DNA from: Isoetes taiwanensis
Taxonomy: Eukaryota > Streptophyta > Lycopodiopsida > Isoetales > Isoetaceae
Direction: 5' to 3'
DNA: 64,000 nt
NCBI GenBank assembly: GCA_021234155.1
Contig: JAJEKV010000004.1
Location: 27,193,818 to 27,257,817, forward strand
Of the stretch, positions 34,467 to 45,714 are shown one piece after another. A program made the translations under genes and the position numbers. Within the stretch, counting starts at the first letter, position 1. Every line of letters begins with the position of its first letter. Under the pieces are notes generated by a model, which saw only the letters and a list, made by a program, of their open reading frames with translations, was not told the origin of the DNA and did not search any database.

Positions 34467-36009
34467 TGTGACGCTCCCTGAATATATACGACCCCCGGCC
34501 GTATACATACGGGGACTTTCCCCCCTTCCCCTCCCATGGCGACCATCTCGCCATGAGCAGGGCCCTCCGTCTATCCCGGGCCATCTATAGAAAGATGCCC
34601 GAGTGAAGGACACGGAGGTGTCATTCGGCCCACGCCTTCAATGGGACTCCTACGTCGCGGAAGCGTGAATACATGTTAGCACACAGCATAAATCATATAT
34701 AAATAACCACCACGAAGGGTGGCACATCCATCCGAGTACCAACGGCAAAGAATATGCATCTAACCCTAAGGAAAACACCCCAAAACCCCAGGTTCTACCC
34801 CGGTTCAGACTCCTGTGAGGATAGACTGACGGCTCGGCCTCAAGAGATCAGCAGATAGAGGTATAACCTTTGGCGTTATCGGCATAGAACAAGTGGCTAG
34901 GGTTGTCCACTCCATCCGGCCCCTCCCCGTTGCACACTTTGCGATAGGTCGATTCACGCCTATGGCTTCGCTTATAGCCTTCCGGAGACGCAGACTCAAG
35001 GTATCACCCCACGAGCCTACCTGGGGTTCATGACACCCCCCGTCCGACGAGGCAGGTCGTGGAAGTGTCCCCTTCGGGATCGCAGCGGGTTCCATGGGTG
35101 AGCTAGAGAATACGTGCCGCATTAGCGACCCCCGCATCCGTACCCGCATACGGGTCACACCACTACACCCAGGGAGTGTCAGACCCATACCCGCCCCCAC
35201 GCGGACCGGGCCATCGCCTAGCCCATCAGAGGAGTCTCGTGAGCCTTTTATGTTCATGCAAGACCCCACCCCCACTTCACCATCTGCGTCCCTTCTCTCG
35301 GGTGCTAAGCATTCCATAGCATCTACGCACTCGTAGTCTCTTGTACACAAGTCGCAACTAATGGGAAATACTGAGGGGATCTACCTAGGAGCATACTACT
35401 AAACATGGCTCGAGGTCTCTACCCCCTTAATTCCCCATTTCAAGAGTAATACTATGCAAAGAACTATCAATCCATCCTTTAAGAGCAAGACCAGAATCAG
35501 AGATAAAGAGAACTCACCTTTGCAATCAAGGGTTAGTTCCTACAGGTAAAGCATAGAGAACACAGAGAAACAGAAGAAATACACACAACAAGTGCCCAAC
35601 AGGGACCCTACAGATAACACACAGCTAAGCTACGGACTAACCGTCGAATCGGGCTTGGGATGGCTCCATCTCGATTTTCTGAAGGGTGCCTGGCTGCTAC
35701 TCCTCCTCCTCCATCTCCAATTGCTCCTAATTCGAATTGGGGCCCCAAAGCCCTAATTTGGGTATCCAAAATGGAAACCCTGCCTTGCCCAATCGATTTG
35801 GGCCAGGTGGCATGTCATTAATTAACTAATTAAGCTAATTATATTAATTAAGACAAAAATACACTTAATAAAGTTATATTAATTTAGATGCTAAATTAAT
35901 CCCTTTTAGGTCAACCCCCTAGGTTAACATACCCCATGGTGGTGTATTTCTACTACGTGACGTGTCAATATATTTATACATATACCGTATAAATACGTGG
36001 AACGTCACA
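34467..36009 (-). repeat. LTR3, inverted (1,543 bp)
   Basis: Read on the minus strand it begins TGTGACGTTCCACG (36009) and ends GGGAGCGTCACA (34467). On its 5' side (plus 36010-36022) stands a reverse polypurine tract. It is thus the 3' LTR of a minus-strand element whose internal remnant lies to the right. Confidence 0.9.
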
Positions 36010-37033
36010 TTCTCCCCACCTTAAAAATGATGCTGTCCTCAGCATCAAGACTACTCTTATCGTAGGGCAACACATCGTACATTGGGAGGAAGTCTCCCCT
36101 CCTTAAAGAGATAGCGTGAGATTATAGGTCACACAGACTTTGTCATGTTCAAAGTGATTAAGTTTGAAATGACTTGTAATGTGCAATTTATAACTCTGGG
36201 ATATAGAAGGTAGAGGTATAGATTAGACCTGATCATTGCCTAGGACTGTCAAAAGTGAACAGTCAAGGTGTGTGGAAGTCTCACTGTTTTCAGAGTATAG
36301 CTAATTTTGAATTCATTCTTTCTATACACACGTCTAATTGATTATATGTTATGGACAGGTATAGACACAAGCAACTTCTATTTGTTCTTGTATTATAATA
36401 CGGAGTTATTAAGGTCGCACTGTTTAGTAGAAAGTGATTCTAATGATATTAACTTCTGTGTATATGTATTATATTCTCCCGTCGCTTTGCAATCCATTTA
36501 ATTACAGCCAGCGCTAATTTAATTTTGTATCAGAATTTTGTTTTCCTATTTTGTTATAGTTTTGACAACTCATAAGGTCCTATCCTCAGTATTTGACATG
36601 CCCCTCACATTTAGACTTACCCTTTAATACAATTTTATCGTACTGCAGCTGACATTTTCACCCCTATACTCTAATATGAACTACAGGCAAACGTTCTTCA
36701 TGAATTACTATTCATAACCTTCTAAGATAATCTAAGTCTCGTTATTCTCTCAGAAATTTGTGTAAGACATACATAATTATCTGCTTTTATTATGTTTGAT
36801 TATGTGTTCAAATAGCTCCTTTTAATCATCTTTAATGTTTCCATACACTCACTCTATTCTAGTCTATCTTAACCATAGGTTATATTTACGTGGGTACACC
36901 TTTGAATTACTTATTCATATTATTATTATTTCCGTAAATTTATCACACATACAGACACTCTTATATTTACAGGTACATCTCAGAGATACATTCGACGTAA
37001 CTGGTACCGCCCGGGTCGCTATCCGGCAGTGCA
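36010..37033 (-). other. remnant of a minus-strand element interior plus unknown AT-rich DNA
   Basis: On the minus strand the last ~75 bases before LTR3 match the end of the H3 element's 3' untranslated region (CAATGTACGATGTGTTGCCC, the ATGCTG/CAGCAT hairpin and the polypurine tract). Beyond about 36110 the sequence is AT-rich and unrecognised. Confidence 0.5.
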
Positions 37034-37690
37034 ATGGCTATGCAATCGTCCTGCATCACAGAAGGCCATCGGTGACTATGGTGTCCACGTCGGAAGCATC
37101 AAAGCATGCCTGGTCTGTCCTGAGCCTGTTATATGGTGATGACTGAGCAGGTCCTGGGCTCTTACTTGAAGTAGAAGTGCGGAATGTTGGGAATAAGGAG
37201 TGTTAAGGTATCCCTATTTTGGATGGATACTCGAGAAAGTTGGTATGACGATGCTTGGTATCTGATTGAAACACTGGGCTTAATAATTACGAGGATTGAT
37301 TTATTATGCGGCATATATATTGCCACTCAACGTAGAAGGAGACTGGATATAGCACCATATATCCGATGGAGAAGTGGTTTATGATTATCTACCATCGACC
37401 ACGTTATAGAGGTACTATACTAAGGTGGAAACTGGATCATAAGTATCCAGCTCCTGAAAGGGAGACCAGTTTAGAAGTGTAGGTTTCGACCATGATGGTT
37501 CAGGCATGGAACCAAGGGATTATAAAATTACGCATACATTGCGTTTCGTAAGGAGATTGATGTTCCTGAGGTGTGCAATAACGATGGAAGCATGCGTATG
37601 ATTCAAATGACCATATAGTCACGTGGATATGCTCAATGACGTTGGTCAAATGCATGACCATTAAGGCACGGTATAAATTAAGGAAATGGA
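37034..37690 (+). repeat. right arm of the ~640-bp inverted repeat
   Basis: Inverted partner of 33831-34466. The 2.57-kb centre between the arms holds LTR3 and its attached remnant. Sequence identity ends abruptly after TAAGGAAATGG, where pol-derived sequence begins. Confidence 0.8.
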
Positions 37691-37699
37691 CACACTAAT

Positions 37700-39261
37700 G
37701 CCATTTCTACCCTCACCAGTGAGTTTGGGAAACAGATAGAGCAGACCTTGGCCACAGATCCCGAGTTCCGTGATGTTTGGGATAGTTTGGCTAAGGAGGC
37801 ACGCACAGATAAAGAACGTGAAGCTTTCCGTTCATATAAGAAAGAGGGCAATTTGTTATATCACAAAGACAAGCTGTGTGTACCTGAGACTTCAGGAGTG
37901 CGTAAACTGATTCTCCATGACACGCACAACAGCCCTATAGCTGGACATGCAGGTTTTATGAAAACCTACTTCAAGATCCACTCCAGCTATTTCTGGCCTT
38001 CTATGAAGAAGGACATTGCTAAGTACATTAAGCAGTGTCAGGTGTGTCAGCAAACCAAGGCGGAGCAATTAAGGGCTCCAGGAGAGTTGCAACCTTTGGA
38101 TGTGCCAATGCTAAGTGGGAAGTGATAACAATGGATTTCATTGTAGGCCTTCCACGAACCCTCCGTGGATATGATGCATTAATGGTAGTGGTCGATAAAT
38201 TGTCGAAGATGGCTCATTTCTTGCCATGTCGTACCACGGACACCGCCTTCGATACTGCTTTATTATTCGCAAAGGAGATCTTCAGATTACACGGAATGCC
38301 TCGAATAATTATATCCGACAGGGATCCCAAATTCGTAAGTGCATTCTGGAAAGATTTCTTTGCCACCATCCAGACAAAGCTTGCTATGAGTACGGCCTAT
38401 CACCCTCAGACAGATGGTCAGACAGAACGTACCAATCGTATTATCGAGGATATGCTACGAAGTTATGTGTGGAGTAAGCAATCACAATGGGCGGACTATA
38501 TATATTTGGTAGAGTTTGCTTATAACAGCATGAAGCAGGAATCTTCCAGAATGTCTCCCTTTATGATAAATTATGGTTATCAATGTCTTACTCCCGACAC
38601 ATGGCATAACCCTGTTTCTAAAGTGGAGGTGTCTCAACAACTCCTCTTAGAAATGCAAGCTTTGGTTGAGGAAGTGTGTGGTTACTTATTGGCTGCACGC
38701 AGTCGTCAGAAGAGTGTAGCGGATAAGCACAGAACCCCACGAGTCTTCCAGGTCGGCGAATCAGTTTGGCTTAAGATCAAAGTAAAACAAGCCAAGCTTA
38801 AGATTGGTAACTGCAAGAAGTTGGCACTTAGATAGGCTGGGCCATTCAAAATCATTGAACGTGTTGGAGAACAGGCATATCGCTTGGATTTGCCACCCCG
38901 CTTGAAGATCCACAAGGTCTTTCACGTGAGTCTTCTGAAACAACACACCCCTGATCCAGAGGAGGTTTTGGATACCCCAACCCTCCTAGAAATGACAGAG
39001 GAGCACCTGGAGATAGTGCCTGAAGCTCTTCTCGATCGAGCTTATAAACAAACCAGAAGGACTCAAATGTTGCAATACTTGGTTAAGTGGAAACACTTAC
39101 CAGTTGAGGATGCTACCTGGGTGATGAAGATAGACCTTGAGAAGCACTATCCGGACTTCATGCGGGAATCGCAGGGCCGCACCATCAACGATGCTATCAA
39201 CCCCGCACCCGGCGGTAAGCTTGGAAGCTTGAATGCCAAGAGTAACGCTCTAGAGAGGTAG
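37700..39261 (+). pseudogene. Ty3/gypsy chromovirus integrase plus chromodomain (decayed)
   Basis: First frame (to 38125): zinc-binding H-H-C-C domain, with HNSPIAGHAGF and CQVCQQTK carrying the ligands. A one-base frame change near 38112-38118 leads into the catalytic core: MDFIVGLP, ISDRDPKF and TERTNR give Asp, Asp and Glu in DD35E spacing (60 and 35 residues between). A TAG at 38833 interrupts AGPFKIIERVG. The frame then resumes with LKIHKVFHVSLLKQH and a chromodomain-like end (MLQYLVKWKHLPVEDATWV) before the stop at 39259. In chromoviruses this domain guides integration to chromatin marked on histone H3. One frameshift and one stop make it inactive. Confidence 0.9.
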
Positions 39262-39877
39262 ATGCATCGTAAGTAATAATAGTTACCGATGATGAGATCA
39301 CCTTCGTGTTCTCTAGGACGTGGTGTATTGTTGATGTTGATATGACCACGAATTGCTTGGAAAGCATGTAGTTGATAAGCCGCGTTCATCTCGGCTATAA
39401 TGGGAACTTGACCATTCCTTATGCCGCAATGAATTGCAAGCCATAGACATGATAGGTTCCCTTGTAGATAGGGTTTTCTTTCATTTATTACAGGGGGTGG
39501 TCCCTTCAACCACAATCCATTTATATTAATTATATATACTGATATATTGACATGTGCAGGCCAGTGAGCAGTTCATGACCTGCCCATGTATAGAGGGTTG
39601 CTGATGACCCGACTTTTCCAGATCCGTTTTGTCTACATGTGTCAATTTTCGTTGTTTATCATGTTTGAAATGGGACTTTAGTCCTTAAACCTTTTTTTGA
39701 TGATAAGTCTGTAAAATGCACCTTGGTGCTTGCACTCTGATATATTTTCAGCTTCAATATTACTGTCCGAAATAATGAGTTATTTTCCTTTCTTAAGTAT
39801 ACTTTCTCCTATTTCAGTTTTTTTCAACTAACTCTCTCTGAGTAACTAACCCCAATGCTGAGGACAGCATTAATTCT
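39262..39877 (+). other. 3' untranslated region of the gypsy element
   Basis: About 0.6 kb without long frames between the chromodomain stop and the polypurine tract. It includes the ATGCTG-AGGA-CAGCAT hairpin at 39855-39870, as in the H3 elements. Confidence 0.6.
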
Positions 39878-39890
39878 AAGGAGGGGAGAA
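39878..39890 (+). promoter_or_regulatory. polypurine tract of the gypsy element
   Basis: AAGGAGGGGAGAA directly before LTR4. It differs by one base from the tract of the H3 element (AAGGTGGGGAGAA). Confidence 0.8.
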
Positions 39891-41456
39891 TGTGACGTTC
39901 CACGTATTTATACGGTATACGTATAAATACATTGACACGTCACCCAGCAAAGGTACGCCCCATGGGGTATTGTAACCTAGGGGGTTGACCTAAAAGGGAT
40001 TAAATTTAATCATTAAAGATAATAACCTATAATTTAGGGATTAATATTAAGTGGGTTAATTAAACTAATTAATGCTTTAAGAAGGCGCCACCCGGCCTAA
40101 ATCGATTGGCCAGCATGGGGACTTTCAAATTGGGCTGTCAACTTGACCCCTATCCCTAAATTGACTCCCATAATCGATCAGGAGGAGCAGGAGCTGAGCG
40201 CCCACCTTGCCAAGCACCTTTACCTGTGTAGCCAGAGCTGAGCGCCAAGTCCAAGGAAGATGGAAGCACCAAATGACAACGGGTCCAGCAGGAACTCAGG
40301 TGGGTGGCTAGTATAGCTTGAGAATTCTAGGGTAGCGCCCCTGTTGGGCTTGTAGTGTTTATTTCTTCTGTTCTCTCTGTGCTTTACTTGTAGGAACTAA
40401 CCCTTGATTGCAAAGGTGAGTTCTCTTTATTTCTGATTCTGGTCTTGCTCTTAAAGGATGGATTGATAGTTCTTTGCATAGTATTACTCTGGAAATGGGG
40501 GAATTAAGGGGGGTAGAGACCTCTGAGCCATGTGTAGTAGAATGCTCCTAGGATGATCCCTGTATTTCCCATTACTTGCGGCCTGTGTACAAGAGACCAT
40601 CGGGTCGTAGATGCTATGGTGTGGCTTAGCACCAAAGAAGGGACGCAGTGGTGAAGTGGGGGTGGGGTCTTGCACGAACATAAAAGGCTCCTAAGACTCC
40701 TACAGTGGGCTAGGCCTGATAGCCGGTCACGAAGATGGCCGGGTATGGGTCTGACACTCCCTGGGTGTAGTGGTGTGACCCGTATGGGGCATCATGCACT
40801 TTGAGTAGATTTAGGGCGAGTAAGTCAGGTACGGATGCGGGGGTCACTGATGCGGCACGTATTCTCTAGCTCACCCATGGAACCACTGTGATCCTGGAAG
40901 GGGACGCTTTTCTGACCTGCCTCGTCGGACTGGGGCGTCATGAACCCTGGAGTAGGCTCGTAGGGTGATACCTTGAGTCTGCGTCTCTGGAAGGCTATAG
41001 CGAAGCCATAGCGTGAATCGACCTATCTGCAAAGTGTGCAAAGGAGGGGCGGATGGAGTGGACAACCCTAGCCACTGTTCTATGCCAGCCAACGCCAGGT
41101 TATACCTCTGTCTGCTGATCTCTTGAGGCCGAGCCGATCTATATCCTCACGTAAGTCCGAACCGGGCGTAACACGGGGGTTTGGGGTGTTTTCCTTAGGG
41201 TTAGATGCATATTCTTTGCCGTGGTACTTGGATGGATGTGCCACTCTTCGTGGTGGTTATTTATATATGATTTATGCTGTGTGCTGACATGTATTCACGC
41301 TTCCGCGACGTAGGAGTCCCATTGAAGGCGTGGGCCGAATGACACCTCCGTGTCCTTCACTCGGGCATCTCTCTATAGATGGCCCGGGATAGACGGAGGG
41401 CCCTGCTCATGGCGAGATGGTCGCCATGGGAGGGGAAAGTCCCCGTATGTATACGG
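39891..41456 (+). repeat. LTR4 (diverged, 3' end missing)
   Basis: Begins TGTGACGTTCCACG. It is clearly related to the other LTRs but more diverged in the first 500 bases (for example CACCCAGCAAAGGTACGCCC where others have CACGTAGTAGAAATACACCA). It breaks off after CCCCGTATGTATACGG, about 35 bases before the expected end, and joins pol sequence. Confidence 0.85.
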
Positions 41457-42195
41457 GAAGTTACCTTCAACGCCGCTAATGGAGCCCGCGTGACTATAAA
41501 AGGTGATCCCTTCAACCCTATTATGCAGTCTATGTCCATCAGGCAGTTAGAAAAAGCTATGCGCAAGGATAAGCTCCTTTGCGTCATTAGACTTGCCTCC
41601 ATTGAGTCAGATGCTAAGCAGAAGCAAGTAGTTGATACCTTGCCAGAGGGGATTGCTAATCTTCTCCGAGAATTTAGTGATCTTTTCCCGGATGAGATCC
41701 AGAAGCTTCCTCCTTTTAGAGGGGTAGAATGTGAAATAGCTTTAGAACCAGGTACTAAGCCTACCAGCAAGGCCCCGTACCGCATGAGTCCCCCAGAGTT
41801 GGTAGAGCTTAAGAAGCAACATCAGGAGTTACTAAACCTAGGTTTCATTCGGCCTAGTGTTTCGCCTTTTGGCGCTCCTATCCTTTTTGTTAAGAAAAAG
41901 GATGGCTCCTTGAGGATGTGTATTGATTATAGGCAGCTCAATAAGCATACCATCAAGAATCGGTACGCTCTGCCTAGGGCAGATGATCTAATGGACCAGT
42001 TGCAAGGGGCCAAATATTTCTCAAAGATTGATCTACGCTCTGGATATCATCAGATAAGGATTAAGGAGGAGGACATCCATAAATCTACTTTTCGCACTAG
42101 ATATGGGCATTATGAGTTTACCGTTATGCCGTTTGGATTAACTAATGCCCTCCGAGTTTTATGCGGTTAATGAATGATGTGTTCCCTGAATATAT
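41457..42195 (+). pseudogene. Ty3/gypsy reverse transcriptase fragment
   Basis: The frame reads the protease-RT linker ([18 protein letters not shown]), then the N-terminal RT motifs [48 protein letters not shown] and [12 protein letters not shown] one-base change puts the next motif ([14 protein letters not shown]) into another frame, and the sequence ends there. The catalytic YxDD motif and RNase H are therefore absent. The fragment is joined directly to the broken end of LTR4 on the left and to the junction before LTR5 on the right. Confidence 0.9.
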
Positions 42196-42247
42196 ACACG
42201 TATACCCACGCACTTATGTGTTCCCTGAATATATACCGTATAAATAT
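42177..42247. other. rearrangement junction with a 20-bp direct repeat
   Basis: ATGTGTTCCCTGAATATATA occurs at 42177-42196 (inside the RT frame) and at 42216-42235. Its core TCCCTGAATATATAC also equals the reverse complement of the LTR end. This microhomology probably mediated the join between RT sequence and LTR5. Confidence 0.6.
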
Positions 42248-43769
42248 GTTCCACGTATTTATACGGTATACGTATAAATATATTGACACGTCACGTAGTA
42301 GAAATACACCACCATGGGGTATGTTAACCTAGGGGGTTGACCTAAAAGGGATTAATTTAGCTATGCTAAATTAATAAAACCTAATTAAGTGTATTTTTGT
42401 CTTAATTAACCTAATTAGCTTAATTAGTTAATTAATGACATGCCACTGGGCCCCAAATCGATTGGGCAAGGCAGGGTTTCCATTTTGGACACCCAAATTA
42501 GGGCTTTGGGGCTCCAATTCGAATTAGGAGCAATTGGAGATGGAGGAGGAGGAGCAGCAGCCAGGCACCCTTCAGCAAATCGAGATGGAGCCATCCCAAG
42601 CCCGATTCGACGGTTAGTCCGTAGCTTAGCTGTGTTATCTGTAGGGTAGCGCCCCTGTTGGGCACTTGTTGTGTGTATTTCTTCTGTTTCTCTGTGTTCT
42701 CTATGCTTTACCTGTAGGAACTAACCCTTGATTGCAAAGGTGAGTTCTCTTTATCTCTGATTCTGGTCTTGCTCTTAAAGGATGGATTGATAGTTCTTTG
42801 CATAGTATTACTCTTGAAATGGGGGAATTAAGGGGGGGTAGAGACCTCTGAGCCATGTTTAGTAGTATGCTCCTAGGTGGATCCCTGTATTTCTCATTAG
42901 TTGCGGCCAGGTACAAGACCACTTAGGGTCGTAGATGCTATGGAATGGCTTAGCACCGCGAGAAGGGACGCAGTGGTGAAGTGGGGGTGGGGTCTTGCAT
43001 GAACATAAAAGGCTCCTGAGACTCCTACAATGGGCTAGGCCTGATAGTCGATCACGTAGAGGGCCGGGTATGGGTCTGACACTCCCTGGGTGTAGTGGTG
43101 TGACCCGTATGGGGCACCATGCACTTTGAGTAGATTTAGGGTGAGTAAGTCGGCACGGATGGGAGGGGGTCGCTGATGCGGCACGTATTCTCTAGCTCAC
43201 CCATGGAACCACTGCGATCCTGGAAGGGGACACTTCCCTGACCTGCCTCGTCGGACCGGGGCGTCATGAACCTTGGAGTAGGCTCGTAGGGTGATACCTT
43301 GAGTCTGCGTCTCCGGAAGGCTATAGCGAAGCCATAGCGTGAATCGACCTATCTGCAAAGTGTGCACAGGAGGGGCAGATGGAGTGGACAACCCTAGCCA
43401 CTGTTCTATGCCAACCAACGCCAGGTTATACCTCTGTCTGCTGATCTCTTGAGGCCGAGCCGTCAGTCTATCCTCACAGGAGTCTGAACCGGGGTAGAAC
43501 CTGGGTTTTGGGGTGTTTTCCTTAGGGTTAGATGCATATTCTTTGCCGTTGGTACTCGGATGGATGTGCCACCCTTCGTGGTGGTTATTTATATATGATT
43601 TATGCTGTGTGCTAACATATATTCACGCTTCCGCGACGTAGGAGTCCCATTGAAGGCGTGGGCCAAATGACACCTCCGTGTCCTTCACTCGGGCATCTTT
43701 CTATAGATGGCCCGGGATAGACGGAGGGCCCTGCTCATGGCGAGATGGTCGCCATGGGAGGGGAAAGTC
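42248..43769 (+). repeat. LTR5 (both ends damaged)
   Basis: Begins at GTTCCACGTATTT, lacking the first bases TGTGAC. It ends after GGGAAAGTC, about 36 bases short, where it joins the direct copy of 32221-34098. Confidence 0.85.
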
Positions 43770-45714
43770 ACCGTCATATGGTCATCCGATTTCTTACCCT
43801 CTTAAGAGTTTCAAAGTCATAACCTCTAAGAGGTCTATGCCTCAAGGCAACCGATCTTCCAGTTTCTACTTCAGTATCTAGAATTGTTTCCCACGATTAG
43901 GGTAACTCTTGCGATATATGGACTACTGGTCTATATAATCTCACCCCTTCTCATCTATACACCTCGTCTTGATTTTTATCCGAACTTGGAATTGCTAGGT
44001 TAAAGATATAATCGCCAAAGTCCGCGTACTCCTTCTTTTCTTCTATCAGAGGGATGCTATATCTCATACATCCTTTATTTCCCAAAACCCAATAGATGCT
44101 CTCAGCTTATAACGCTGAAATAATTCATTCGTATCTAGAATCTTTAAGTAGTTAAGCTCTCATTATCAGTTATTCCAACACCGTTCCAACCATCCTCTGG
44201 ATGTTTTGAGTGTAACATCACCGTATATGCTAGATTTACTCTAGCTATTTTCACTGATTTAAATTCTTTCCATTTTCCTTAGTACGACGAACTTACGATA
44301 GGCAACTCCAGCATTGGGGTAACTTGACTGCTTATCTCTCCTGGATCATACTTAATCCAATACTTCTGATTATATGCCTATCATTATGCTTATTCTTTAA
44401 GCATACCTAAGTAATATTTCACTCGCCTTATACGAATATTCTGCTATCTCCAATATGATATACATCTAAATATCACAACCGACATCTTTGATAGCCGTAC
44501 GACCCCATCAAGGGTTTCGAGATCGTTAGCATCTTTCGCGAGCACGCTTCCGAACATTTCTAGCATACGCTCCGTTGCACTTGGAATTATTGGTATTGTA
44601 CAGCAGGAAGCCCTGCTGATGCGAACAATCACCTCTCGCAGATATTTTATGCACTTCGAGCCCTTTTTAATTGTTCATCATCAGCCCTACTTTGACCTAT
44701 CAATATGTTATAATTCAGGCTTGGACTGGGTACACATCTGAGCCAACTCTAAGTCTAGATTGATAGTGATTATTTGACATAGCCACCTAGCTATGTTCAT
44801 ACTTGCCACCAATCTTTTTCCTCAACTTGGTTATCTAGTACCATACACATGTTGTGGTTTCAACACCACTAGCCTTAGTTGCCTTCGTCCTCAAGCTTTA
44901 GTCATAACTTCCACAGGGGCAAATGCCAACCTAAGTTCCTTGTGGACATGTTGATCTCTAGTATAAGAACTCTTATCTTCATTACTTCCGTATTCATATG
45001 GAATGTGAACTAAAAGTTCTAGTATATATCCTATCTTCTTTTAGTTATGTTTTACTATTAAAAGGTCCTAGTACATATATACCAACGCGGAGTTACTCCT
45101 CGGAATACACACGATACCAAGTCCAGAACACATCCTCCTTGGTGAGATGTTCATTGGGTGCCTACCTTGTTCATACTCCAGACTTTGGTACATTCAACGT
45201 GTCATTCCAAACTCTCTATATTTGAAACGTTGTTTACAACAACTTTCAAGCACCTCTTGTCTCCCACTTGTCGTGTGCGTACATTACTTGCCTTCCTAAT
45301 GTATCATTAGTTGAAGGTCAACTTTCCTTCATAGTCTGGCTTCACCAAAGATCCAACATACCTTGCAGCTTTTCGATGGTTGCGCCTGTTCCTACCAATT
45401 GTCGTCTTCTCTTCACCTTGTGTGCAACTACGTTCCACACTATGTGTCCATTTCCTTAATTTATACCATGCCTTAATGGTCATGCATTTGACTAACGTCA
45501 TTGAGCATATCCACGTGACTATATGGTCATTTGAATCATATGCACGCTTCCATCGTTATTGCACACCTCAGGAACATCAATCTCCTTACGAAACGCAATG
45601 TATGCATAATTTTATAATCCCTTGGTTCCATGCCTGAACCATCATGGTCGAAACCTACACTTCTAAACTGGTCTCCCTTTCAGGAGTTGGATACTTATGA
45701 TCCAGTTTCCACCT
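43770..45714 (+). repeat. direct copy of 32221-34098
   Basis: Starts ACCGTCATATGGTCATCC as at 32222 and runs in parallel to CCAGTTTCCACCTTA. It has only scattered substitutions plus one 67-base segment (about 45138-45204) absent from the left copy. No coding function is apparent. Confidence 0.85.
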
